The position numbers and the translations under genes are program-made. The notes beneath the pieces were generated by a model. The model did not search any database and was not told the origin of the DNA. It saw nothing but the letters and a program-made list of their open reading frames with translations. From Clostridia bacterium (GTDB lineage: Bacteria > Bacillota > Clostridia > Oscillospirales > Butyricicoccaceae), in contig JAFYMQ010000218.1 of assembly GCA_017556565.1 (NCBI GenBank), positions 1 to 8,276 of the forward strand: a stretch of DNA of 8,276 bases. Direction: 5' to 3'. Positions 1-5,978 of this stretch are shown piece by piece (within the stretch, counting starts at the first letter, position 1; each line of letters starts with the position of its first letter).

Positions 1-837
1 GCCGTCAATGGCAAAATCCAGACTGTCACGGGTGTCGCCTATATGCTCGATAAACCTGATTATCTCCTCAACATCGTTTGTTACGATGTACGGGTCAATA
101 ACTTTACATCCTATTTGTTTCAGGTATTCAAGAGTGTCGGAGTGTTTTTCGAATCCAAGCTGCTCGCCGTGTTGCAGATTAAAGCAGAACACCGACAGTT
201 TGCGGCTTGCACACACTCTGCTGACAAGCTGCTTGAGTGATCCTGCCGCGGTGTTGCGGGGATTTGCAAACAGCTGAAGGCCTTTTTCACGCCTGATTTC
301 ATTGAGACGGTCAAATACGCTGTTGGGCATATACACCTCACCGCGTATAAAAAGCTCGGCATGCTCGGTATCTACGGTATAGGGTATGTCCATAATTGTC
401 CTGAGGTTGTGTGTCACGTCCTCGCCCGTTGTACCGTCGCCGCGGGTAGCGCCGCGGACAAAGATTCCGTTTGCGTACTCAAGGCATACCGACAGACCGT
501 CTATCTTGAGCTCCACCGTATACTCGGCATCGGCAAATCGGGATTTGACACGGGTATCAAAATCCCGTATCTCATCGTACGAAAATACGTCCTGCAGGCT
601 CTGCATGGGGTATATATGGGTAACCTCCTCAAAGCCCTCAAGCACCTTGCCGCCTACCCGCTGGGTGGGGCTGTCGGGCAGCGCGTATTCGGGATACTGC
701 TGCTCAAGCTCACGCAGCTCGCGCTGCATCATATCGTACTCATAGTCGGATATTTCGGGCTTGTCATCGGTATAGTAAAGCTTGGCATAATATGAAAGCT
801 GCTTTGTAAGCTGCTCTATTCTGTCTTTGGCTGACAT
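1..837 (-). CDS. ligA: NAD-dependent DNA ligase LigA, N-terminal 279 residues (runs off left edge)
   Basis: LigA seals nicks between Okazaki fragments and in repair, using NAD+ to form an enzyme-AMP intermediate. The minus-strand frame is open from ATG 837 to base 1, giving 279 residues of a protein that is usually about 650-700. Seen: an N-terminal domain Ia (about residues 1-65, with YYTDDKPEISDYEYD and a DSPTQRVGG segment), then the nucleotidyltransferase domain with the adenylation motif ELKIDG (AMP-accepting Lys111), RGDGTTGEDVTHN (about 133-144), LFIRGEV (about 162-168) and LFANPRNTAAGSLKQL (about 189-204). The fragment ends in FAIDG, the start of the DGxVIK-type motif. The OB-fold, zinc, helix-hairpin-helix and BRCT parts lie outside the window. 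The start follows an AGGGAAG ribosome site at a good distance, and a well-formed promoter lies just upstream. The upstream gene on this strand is a small membrane protein. The assignment is very secure. Confidence 0.97.
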   Translation of the reverse strand, partial: MSAKDRIEQLTKQLSYYAKLYYTDDKPEISDYEYDMMQRELRELEQQYPEYALPDSPTQRVGGKVLEGFEEVTHIYPMQSLQDVFSYDEIRDFDTRVKSRFADAEYTVELKIDGLSVCLEYANGIFVRGATRGDGTTGEDVTHNLRTIMDIPYTVDTEHAELFIRGEVYMPNSVFDRLNEIRREKGLQLFANPRNTAAGSLKQLVSRVCASRKLSVFCFNLQHGEQLGFEKHSDTLEYLKQIGCKVIDPYIVTNDVEEIIRFIEHIGDTRDSLDFAIDG

Positions 838-866
838 ATTTTCACTTCCCTGATAGTTATACAGTT

Positions 867-895
867 ATTTTACCAAATATTTGTGCAAATGTCCA
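867..895 (-). promoter_or_regulatory. sigma-A-type promoter for ligA
   Basis: On the minus strand, TGGACA (895-890) and TAAAAT (872-867) are separated by exactly 17 bases, five of six matches to each sigma-A consensus hexamer. Transcription would begin near base 860, leaving a leader of roughly 23 bases that contains the ligA ribosome site. It sits immediately after the stop codon of the upstream membrane-protein gene, so ligA can be expressed independently. Prediction from sequence only. Confidence 0.6.
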
Positions 896-896
896 A

Positions 897-1439
897 TTAT
901 TTCATCATATAGGCATCCATGGCTGCACCCAGAATAATAGCTGCGGCGCAGCAGACAAAAAGCACAAAGGTGTTTTTCTGATCATCCTCGGTCAGTTTGT
1001 TCTCCCTGCGGACTGAGGATATTTCGATAGCCTGCATTGACATTATTATAACTGCCAGAACCGAAAGTATTCCGCATATTGACCCCAGCGCCGTAAAGGA
1101 AAAATAACCGCCAAGACCGTTTGCCATTATATTTTTTGTAAGCGGTGCCGAAAAAGCAAACCCTCTGCACAATGCGGCACACAGGGCGATAACCGCTCCA
1201 TAGCCAAAGTACGACGATAAAAATGCCGCAAATACAGGTATCATATGAAACACCGCAAGCTGCCGAAACAGCTCTGTTCCCTGCAGCTGCGACAGCGTAA
1301 AAAAGTCTGTGTTCATATAATGGGCCGTATATATGCTTCCTGCCGCCGCGCCTGCTGCCATTACCGCGGTGATGACCGTCAGTCTCGGAATATTGATATT
1401 TTGGTTTCCTGTGTTTTTTATGCCTGTCCTGTTATTCAC
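897..1439 (-). CDS. Small polytopic membrane protein of unknown function
   Basis: A 180-residue protein starting with GTG at 1439, preceded by GGGTGAT, which matches the 16S anti-Shine-Dalgarno region. The first 18 residues are polar (MNNRTGIKNTG...), followed by hydrophobic stretches at about 20-40, 61-78, 80-97, 112-138 and 156-176, predicting four or five membrane helices. Glycine- and alanine-rich helices (AAGAAAGSIY, GLGGYFSFTALGSICGIL) and a charged loop at about 143-155 are visible. The overall size and the pattern of small residues recall SpoIIM-like stage II sporulation membrane proteins, but I see no decisive motif, so this is only a possibility. It lies between a terminator-closed cysteine-rich gene upstream and ligA downstream on the same strand. 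No catalytic residues can be recognised. Confidence 0.7.
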   Translation of the reverse strand: MNNRTGIKNTGNQNINIPRLTVITAVMAAGAAAGSIYTAHYMNTDFFTLSQLQGTELFRQLAVFHMIPVFAAFLSSYFGYGAVIALCAALCRGFAFSAPLTKNIMANGLGGYFSFTALGSICGILSVLAVIIMSMQAIEISSVRRENKLTEDDQKNTFVLFVCCAAAIILGAAMDAYMMK

Positions 1440-1472
1440 TCAAATCACCCGCTCTATACTATGCACCGACCC

Positions 1473-1508
1473 AAAATAATATTCCCCGAACACAAGTCCG
1501 GGGAATAT
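1473..1508 (-). terminator. Rho-independent terminator after the cysteine-rich gene
   Basis: A perfect 10-bp stem, ATATTCCCCG (1479-1488) pairing with CGGGGAATAT (1499-1508), has a 10-base loop and, reading on the minus strand, is followed by the T-rich stretch ATTATTTT. It begins 7 bases after the TAA stop at 1518-1516, so it most likely ends that transcript before the membrane-protein gene. Confidence 0.75.
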
Positions 1509-1515
1509 CGGTCTG

Positions 1516-2328
1516 TTATCTGCTGCGGATATTGTTGGCGTTTTTGACAAAATCGGTGACTTTGGGCGGGAAAAACTCGTCGACGGGGAACTTGAAACGC
1601 TGGAACATATCGCAGGGATCTTCGCTGTCGCAGCTGCTTTCTTTGCTGGGCATGCACACGTCATAGGCAGGCATAAGCAGCTGAATCTCACGCTCAAGCT
1701 TGACGATGCTGAACTGACCCAAGCTGACGTACAGTTTTTTGCACTCGTCGGAGACGATGATCTGATCCTCAAAGCAGGAGCAGATTGCCTCAGGGATGTC
1801 GTTTATCAGCGTCTCGCCGCAGGAGCAGCCCTCTACGATTTTTGCCCCAAGTACAACTGGGTCAACAACCTCGACCACAGCAATGGGCAGATTGGTGCGC
1901 TCAAGCCCCTGAACGTCAATAGCTCCCGGTACGTAATTGGATGTAAAAATGTGTGCACTGCCCTCGCTGCCGAACAGCACAGTGCGCTTGTCAAAGGTGG
2001 CAAGACCGCAGATGCGTCTGGGTCTGCCCACTCCGCTGTAAGCATCTGCCGTGACGCGATAGTAGTATTTTATGTCCACGGTGTAGAAGCCTCTGTTGAA
2101 GCTGATGGGCTCAACGTCCAGACTTGCCCACAAAAGCTCGGCAGTCACAGGCTTGACGCTTATGGCGCTTTCCAGAACCTGCTGAGAGGAGCAGGTCAGA
2201 TATACCCGTATATCCTGCAGGCAGTCTTTGTCTCTGCAGCTGTCATAAACCTTTTTTGTATGAATACAAACAGCCTCTCTCGGTGCCGGATTTCCGCAAA
2301 TAGGCCCCGGTGAAACCTTATCAGGCAT
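1516..2328 (-). CDS. Conserved cysteine-rich protein of unknown function
   Basis: A 270-residue soluble-looking protein with no signal peptide or membrane segment. ATG 2328 is chosen because GGGGAGGT precedes it at ideal spacing. It has 14 cysteines, at 11, 21, 31, 36, 46, 107, 168, 170, 183, 185, 196, 225, 233 and 239. Notable segments are VCIHTKKVYDSCRDKDCLQD (20-39), a beta-rich stretch SFNRGFYTVDIKYYYRV (76-92), VVEVVDPVVLGAKI (151-164) and two CxC pairs (168/170, 183/185). From memory, similar unannotated proteins with the DSCRDKDC-like motif are common in clostridial genomes, often in spore-formers, but I know of no established function. The beta-strand pattern could suggest a coat- or envelope-type assembly domain; that is inference. 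It is transcribed alone: a terminator follows directly, and the divergent MFS transporter lies upstream across a palindrome-rich region. Confidence 0.85.
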   Translation of the reverse strand: MPDKVSPGPICGNPAPREAVCIHTKKVYDSCRDKDCLQDIRVYLTCSSQQVLESAISVKPVTAELLWASLDVEPISFNRGFYTVDIKYYYRVTADAYSGVGRPRRICGLATFDKRTVLFGSEGSAHIFTSNYVPGAIDVQGLERTNLPIAVVEVVDPVVLGAKIVEGCSCGETLINDIPEAICSCFEDQIIVSDECKKLYVSLGQFSIVKLEREIQLLMPAYDVCMPSKESSCDSEDPCDMFQRFKFPVDEFFPPKVTDFVKNANNIRSR

Positions 2329-2350
2329 TTTATTACCTCCCCAATAGATT

Positions 2351-2367
2351 TGAAGTTTATAACTTCA
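2351..2367. repeat. Palindrome TGAAGTT-TAT-AACTTCA
   Basis: Seven-base perfect arms (2351-2357 and 2361-2367) surround a 3-base centre. It lies 23-39 bases upstream of the start codon of the cysteine-rich gene, in its presumed leader or promoter. It could be a transcription-factor operator or a small leader hairpin; the sequence does not tell which. Confidence 0.5.
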
Positions 2368-2412
2368 GTACCATAATATTCCCGTGCATCAAACATTGCT
2401 ACTCCGATTTGA

Positions 2413-2443
2413 GCTATATCCGATATAGCCGATAGCTATATCC
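2413..2443. repeat. Cluster of three GCTATATC half-sites (direct and inverted)
   Basis: GCTATATCC occurs at 2413-2421 and 2435-2443, and the inverted copy GATATAGC at 2422-2429 lies between them. Neighbouring copies form two overlapping dyads: GCTATAT-CCG-ATATAGC and GATATAGC-CGATA-GCTATATC. The cluster is midway between the divergent cysteine-rich gene and the MFS gene, where an operator for a dimeric or multimeric regulator would be expected. No known regulator consensus is recognised. Confidence 0.55.
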
Positions 2444-2468
2444 AAAATCCCGTAATCAGTATATCTCA

Positions 2469-2485
2469 AGACCGATAAACGGTCT
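2469..2485. repeat. Inverted repeat AGACCG-ATAAA-CGGTCT upstream of the MFS promoter
   Basis: Six-base perfect arms around a 5-base centre end 8 bases before the -35 box of the MFS promoter. The position, centred about 50 bases before the predicted transcription start, fits an activator or regulator site. A T-rich tail follows (TGTTTT), so a weak terminator is an alternative reading, but the stem is short. Confidence 0.45.
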
Positions 2486-2493
2486 GTTTTAAA

Positions 2494-2521
2494 TTGATTT
2501 TTACCGATTGAGTGGTATAAT
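2494..2521 (+). promoter_or_regulatory. Sigma-A promoter with extended -10 for the MFS transporter
   Basis: A -35 TTGATT (2494-2499), a 16-base spacer and a perfect -10 TATAAT (2516-2521) are present. The -10 is preceded by TGG, giving the extended TGnTATAAT form that makes up for the imperfect -35. Transcription should begin near 2528, inside the palindrome TTGTTGACAACAA. Confidence 0.75.
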
Positions 2522-2526
2522 TGTTA

Positions 2527-2539
2527 TTGTTGACAACAA
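2527..2539. repeat. Operator-like palindrome TTGTTG-A-CAACAA at the MFS transcription start
   Basis: Perfect 6-base arms around a single central A overlap the predicted +1 of the MFS promoter. A protein bound here would block initiation, so a repressor site is the natural guess. It is too small and AT-rich to be a stable RNA hairpin. Confidence 0.5.
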
Positions 2540-2546
2540 CGCTCAC

Positions 2547-2551
2547 GGAGG
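2547..2551 (+). promoter_or_regulatory. Ribosome binding site that sets the MFS start
   Basis: GGAGG directly abuts an in-frame ATG at 2552 (no spacer) and lies 9 bases before a second in-frame ATG at 2561. Ribosomes need several bases of spacing, so 2561 is the likelier start and 2552 a decoy three codons upstream. Confidence 0.7.
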
Positions 2552-2560
2552 ATGTTCGTT

Positions 2561-3832
2561 ATGCAAAAAAGCAAGCTTGACTACAGGTGGGTAATAGCCG
2601 CCGTATGTTTTCTGATCATTTTTACCGCACTGGGATTCTGCTCCAGTACCAAGGCGCTTTTCCTCAAGCCGGTCACCGACAAGCTTGAGATAAGCCGCAG
2701 TCTGTTCTCCATCACAGACAGTATACGCCACGTGACCAATGCCGTGCTCAGCTTGTTCTTTGGCAATCTGGTGATGAAGTTCGGCACCAAAAAGCTCGCC
2801 TGCGCAGGTCTTTTGTGTCTGTGCACCGCTATGACCATCTACTCTTTTGCATCCCATATCGGTGTGTTCTATATCGGCGGATTCTTTTTGGGCATAGGTA
2901 TGTCATGGACAGGCACCAGCATGGTAGGCTACGTTATCGGCAAGTGGTTCAAAGAAAACCGCGGCACGGTCATGGGCGCTATTCTGGCAGCCAACGGACT
3001 CGGCGGTGCGGTGTCTGCACAGCTGGTCTCCCCCATCATCCACTCGGGCGCAGAAGGATTCCGCAACGCCTACAGAGTTATTGCACTGTGTGTATTCATT
3101 ATATTCATAATCGCGCTGGTGCTCTTTAAAGATCAGCCAAAAGGCTTTGTGGACAACGGCGAAAAACCCTCTGCCAAGAAAAAACATCCCAAGCGCGCTC
3201 AGGTGTGGACGGGTATTGACTACAAAGAAGTCAGAACCAAGCCGTATTTCTGGCTGCTGCTGATATGCATATTCGTAGGCGGCGCGGCAACCAACACCAT
3301 CAGCTCGGTGTCCTCGGCACATTTCGGCGACGTGGGTCTTGATACGGCGTTTATCGCAACCGCTCTGTCGCTGCACTCGCTGGCTCTGACCGTATCCAAA
3401 ATAGCCGCGGGCTTCTGCTACGACAAGATCGGTCTGCGATTCACCTCGCTGACCATTTACCTGATAGGCGTCGTGTCCATGTTTATGCTGGCTCTGGTCG
3501 GCCCCACAAGCTACGGACTGGCAAGCGCGTTTCAGATACTCATCTCCTTTGCCCTGCCTATCAACACCATCATGCTGCCTCTGTATGCCGCAGATATGTT
3601 CGGTGAAAAATCCTACGTCAAAATTATGGGAATGTTCGTTGCGGTATGCACGGCAGGCTATGCGGTGGGTACGCCTTTTACCAACCTGATATTCGACCTG
3701 ACCGGTACGTACAGAAACGTATCTATAGTATACGGTGTCGTGCTGCTGGTGGTAGCGACAGTATTCCAGATAATCCTGACCAAGACCAACAAGATCAAGG
3801 CAGAAATAATATCCCGCGAACAGGCAGAATGA
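2561..3832 (+). CDS. MFS transporter, oxalate/formate-antiporter-like
   Basis: A 423-residue inner-membrane permease with the usual major facilitator layout of two six-helix bundles joined by a basic cytoplasmic loop (about 190-225, KPSAKKKHPKR). Seen: the first helix after LDYRW (about 9-29), the loop 2-3 motif GNLVMKFGTKK (68-78), GKWFKENRGTVMGA (127-140) leading into a glycine-rich helix (ILAANGLGGAVSAQL), and the corresponding second-half motif GFCYDKIGLRF (284-294). KWF..NRG..MG followed by a glycine-rich helix is typical of the OFA and monocarboxylate-transporter-like branch, which moves small organic anions; the substrate here is unknown. It is monocistronic, with a strong promoter, palindromic potential operators upstream and a terminator right after the stop. 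No enzyme gene is linked that would reveal the substrate. Confidence 0.9.
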   Translation: MQKSKLDYRWVIAAVCFLIIFTALGFCSSTKALFLKPVTDKLEISRSLFSITDSIRHVTNAVLSLFFGNLVMKFGTKKLACAGLLCLCTAMTIYSFASHIGVFYIGGFFLGIGMSWTGTSMVGYVIGKWFKENRGTVMGAILAANGLGGAVSAQLVSPIIHSGAEGFRNAYRVIALCVFIIFIIALVLFKDQPKGFVDNGEKPSAKKKHPKRAQVWTGIDYKEVRTKPYFWLLLICIFVGGAATNTISSVSSAHFGDVGLDTAFIATALSLHSLALTVSKIAAGFCYDKIGLRFTSLTIYLIGVVSMFMLALVGPTSYGLASAFQILISFALPINTIMLPLYAADMFGEKSYVKIMGMFVAVCTAGYAVGTPFTNLIFDLTGTYRNVSIVYGVVLLVVATVFQIILTKTNKIKAEIISREQAE

Positions 3833-3844
3833 ATTGTATAAATC

Positions 3845-3878
3845 AAACAGCCGCAGGAGTTTTCCTGCGGCTGTTTTT
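3845..3878. terminator. Bidirectional terminator between the MFS gene and the HTH-membrane regulator
   Basis: A 14-bp perfect stem (3845-3858 with 3863-3876, core CAGCCGCAGGA) closes a GTTT loop and is followed by T residues on the plus strand. The A-rich left arm gives T residues on the minus strand. It lies 12 bases after the MFS stop and touches the TAA of the convergent regulator (3879-3877), so it can end both transcripts. Confidence 0.9.
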
Positions 3879-5073
3879 ACTTCTTTTTCACCCTTTTTAT
3901 CAACGCAAAAACCATTAACACCGATACAGCCAAAGCTGCTGCAAGCCAGATATACTCAATATTCCAATGATCGCTTGCATAATAACGAAGCTCCTGAGTA
4001 TCATTCCTTATACCCACAAAATAGGTATGAGTCCAAGAGACATAATGTGCCCTCTCTAGCAGCAGCACCGGCAAAGTCAAAATTATATTACGCACGCCGT
4101 AAAACAGCAGTTCTCTTTTGTGAGATTTGCTGCGCCACACAAAAACAGGCACTACTGCAATATTTGCAGCAAGGCACAACAAGGCAAAAATGACCACTGC
4201 CGAAAACAGCGAAAATCCGTCCCTCTCGGGTTTCTGAAGATACTGCCCGAACAAAAATACCAGTGTTGCACATAAGAGCAGACACATCTGCACCAAAGTC
4301 AACAGTCCCGCTGATGTTTTTACTTTTTCTCTGGGCGGCAGTTTACCTGTTGCAAAAAATACAGCACAAGGTTTTCTGCATGTTATCCATATCACAGCCA
4401 GCAACAGGATAATAAATCCAAAAAACAACGTAAAATAACTTTCAAGACTCAAAACTCCGTTGAGAAAATCGGTATCCACAAGCACCAGCGGTAATGCAAG
4501 CAGCAGTGATGCCACGACTCCGAAAACTGTTCCGAATGCCCAATTTCCCAATGTGTTGTCAAACTCATCCCGTATGGTTTCACTTGCATTCTCAAACAGC
4601 TCGCTGTGTCGGACATCTTTGGCGCGGCTGATCGCTATTGATGTTATCAGCAGTGCTGCCAGTTCAAAAAGCAGCATTACAGCACAACCTATCCGAGGTC
4701 GGTAAAATCCGTAGGATATACCGAACATGAATATCACACCTGCGGCTGCCACACCAATGGACACCATTATCAAAGTTTTCATCGTGGACAGAGTTCTTGC
4801 AATAAGAGTCTTGATCTGTTTGTCGGTCTTTTGCACGATTTTTTCAGAAGCGGTGGGGTTTGTCAGGCGTTCGCCGCGAAGCAGTTCGTCACAGCTGACA
4901 CCGAACATCTCGGCAATGGCGGGAATAAGCGACAGGTCGGGTGCACACTCGTCCCGTTCCCATCGGCTGACGGCTTTGTTTGACACGTTGAGTCTGTCTG
5001 CCACATCCTGCTGGGTCATTCCGTTTGCTTTGCGCAAAGCGGCTATAAACTGTCCAATGGAGTTTTTTGTCAT
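3877..5073 (-). CDS. XRE-family HTH regulator fused to a multi-pass membrane domain
   Basis: A 398-residue protein. Residues about 8-62 form a classic Cro/C1-type helix-turn-helix (MTQQDVADRLNVSNKAVSRWER, residues 19-40, then CAPDLSLIPAIAEMFGVSCDELL). After a linker (about 65-95), hydrophobic segments at about 100-122, 127-149, 178-199, 212-233, 254-276, 287-313 and 373-393, and perhaps 325-340, predict seven or eight membrane helices. The C-terminal tail is basic (KRVKKK). Such proteins are common in Firmicutes and are thought to be membrane-tethered transcription factors; the signal and targets are unknown. ATG 5073 follows GAGGAGGAGCC at good spacing. It is convergent with the MFS gene and divergent from sigK. 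A TAGAAT sequence in the 5074-5140 leader is the only -10 candidate, without a convincing -35. Confidence 0.88.
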   Translation of the reverse strand: MTKNSIGQFIAALRKANGMTQQDVADRLNVSNKAVSRWERDECAPDLSLIPAIAEMFGVSCDELLRGERLTNPTASEKIVQKTDKQIKTLIARTLSTMKTLIMVSIGVAAAGVIFMFGISYGFYRPRIGCAVMLLFELAALLITSIAISRAKDVRHSELFENASETIRDEFDNTLGNWAFGTVFGVVASLLLALPLVLVDTDFLNGVLSLESYFTLFFGFIILLLAVIWITCRKPCAVFFATGKLPPREKVKTSAGLLTLVQMCLLLCATLVFLFGQYLQKPERDGFSLFSAVVIFALLCLAANIAVVPVFVWRSKSHKRELLFYGVRNIILTLPVLLLERAHYVSWTHTYFVGIRNDTQELRYYASDHWNIEYIWLAAALAVSVLMVFALIKRVKKK

Positions 5074-5205
5074 ATTGGCTCCTCCTCGCTTACGTTTCTG
5101 TGTTTATTCTACAAAATCGGAACAAAAAATAACACCCCTCAGACCGAAAATCTGTCTCGCAAACCGGGAATTGGGCATATTAAGGGTTATTTTTTTGGAC
5201 TGGCA

Positions 5206-5231
5206 ATAAAAAGGCGGCTTTATCATACTGT
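5206..5231 (+). promoter_or_regulatory. Possible sigma-E-type promoter of sigK
   Basis: CATACTGT (5224-5231) resembles the sigma-E -10 consensus CATACAnT at six of seven fixed positions. A weak ATA-centred -35 (ATAAA, 5206-5210) lies 13 bases upstream. In Bacillus subtilis sigK is transcribed by sigma-E RNA polymerase with SpoIIID, so the class is expected. The leader would be only about 12 bases, which lowers confidence. Confidence 0.35.
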
Positions 5232-5250
5232 TTTTTACGGAGGTATGATA
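5221..5250. repeat. Inverted repeat TATCATAC / GTATGATA around the sigK ribosome site
   Basis: Perfect 8-base arms (5221-5228 and 5243-5250) are separated by 14 bases that include most of the GGAGG ribosome site. The left arm overlaps the candidate -10, and the right arm includes the A of the start codon. It could be an operator dyad, or a leader hairpin if transcription starts further upstream. Confidence 0.55.
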
Positions 5251-5939
5251 TGCTGTCATCGTTGTTATCGTTTTTTACAAGCAGTTGGTTTCTGGTACTG
5301 AGGGTTTCCCCTATCGGCAGTTCTTTTCCCCGTCCGCTGTCGGCTGCCGAGGAGGCGGATGCAATAGCCAGAGCCGAAAACGGCGACACCCAAGCCCGTG
5401 ATCTGCTGATCCGTCACAATCTCAGGCTGGTCGCCCACATAGTAAAAAAGTTTTATGCTTCCAGAGAGGATCAGGACGATCTGATCTCTGTTGGCACAAT
5501 AGGACTGATAAAAGCCGTGTCATCCTACAAATCGGGCAAAAATATCCGCCTGGCAACCTTTGCGGCAAAGTGTATCGAAAACGAAATATTGATGTATTTC
5601 CGCTCGCTGAAAAAGCAGTCGGGAGAAATATCCCTGTCCGAGCCAATAGACACAGACAAGGACGGCAACACCCTGTCGCTTATTGACATAATAAGCTGCG
5701 AGGACACCATGCTCGAGGACATAGCCGATGCCGAGCGTCGGGCATCGGTGCTTGAGCTGACGGTGCGCTCACTTGATAATCGGGAGAGTGATATTATTAT
5801 TATGCGATACGGTCTGTTCGGTACTCAGGCACACACCCAGCAGGCGGTGGCAGAGCATTTTGGCATCAGCCGCTCATATGTATCGCGGATAGAAAAGCGG
5901 GCACTCGATAAGCTGCGGGAGGCGCTGGGTGATGACTAA
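5250..5939 (+). CDS. sigK: RNA polymerase sporulation sigma factor SigK (pro-sigma-K)
   Basis: Sigma-K directs late mother-cell transcription during sporulation, including coat and cortex genes. The 229-residue protein starts with a hydrophobic pro-sequence (about residues 1-20, rich in L, F, W and V), then FPRPLS (26-31), the junction seen in SigK proteins. Region 2 follows (LIRHNLRLVAHIVKKF 53-68; DLISVGTIGLIKAV 77-90; LATFAAKCIENEILMYFRSLKK 101-122). A linker with SLSEPIDTDKDGNTLSLIDI (128-147) leads to region 4 with the helix-turn-helix QQAVAEHFGISRSYVSRIEKRALDKLR (197-223). These match B. subtilis SigK closely. The pro-sequence implies activation by the SpoIVFB-type membrane protease, with cleavage probably near residue 20 by analogy. 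The gene is continuous, with no skin element. ATG 5250 has GGAGG 6 bases upstream. It is divergent from the HTH-membrane gene and ends in a bidirectional terminator. Confidence 0.95.
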   Translation: MLSSLLSFFTSSWFLVLRVSPIGSSFPRPLSAAEEADAIARAENGDTQARDLLIRHNLRLVAHIVKKFYASREDQDDLISVGTIGLIKAVSSYKSGKNIRLATFAAKCIENEILMYFRSLKKQSGEISLSEPIDTDKDGNTLSLIDIISCEDTMLEDIADAERRASVLELTVRSLDNRESDIIIMRYGLFGTQAHTQQAVAEHFGISRSYVSRIEKRALDKLREALGDD

Positions 5940-5978
5940 AAAAACTTGTGAGAAGCATACGCCTCTCACAAGTTTTTT
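5939..5978. terminator. Bidirectional terminator between sigK and the nucleotidase/kinase fusion
   Basis: A perfect 15-bp stem (5939-5953 with 5964-5978; core ACTTGTGAGA) with a 10-base loop is flanked by six A on the left and six T on the right. This gives the U-tract on either strand. It overlaps the last base of the sigK stop codon and two bases of the convergent gene's TAA. Confidence 0.93.

Noticed and set aside
361..795. Plus-strand open frames over the ligA region
   Set aside because: The minus strand encodes LigA with all expected adenylation-domain motifs; the plus-strand products resemble no protein family.
1951..2313. A 120-codon plus-strand open frame inside the cysteine-rich gene
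   Set aside because: It is antisense to a better-supported gene with a strong ribosome site and terminator, and shows no domain.
5141..5157. AGAC/GTCT inverted repeat resembling the AGACCG palindrome upstream of the MFS gene
   Set aside because: Only four bases pair and the similarity to 2469-2485 is limited to AGACCGA, which is too short to argue for a shared operator.
5250..5939. A skin-like intervening element in sigK
   Set aside because: The sigK frame is continuous from pro-sequence to region 4, with no recombinase gene or att-like duplication nearby.
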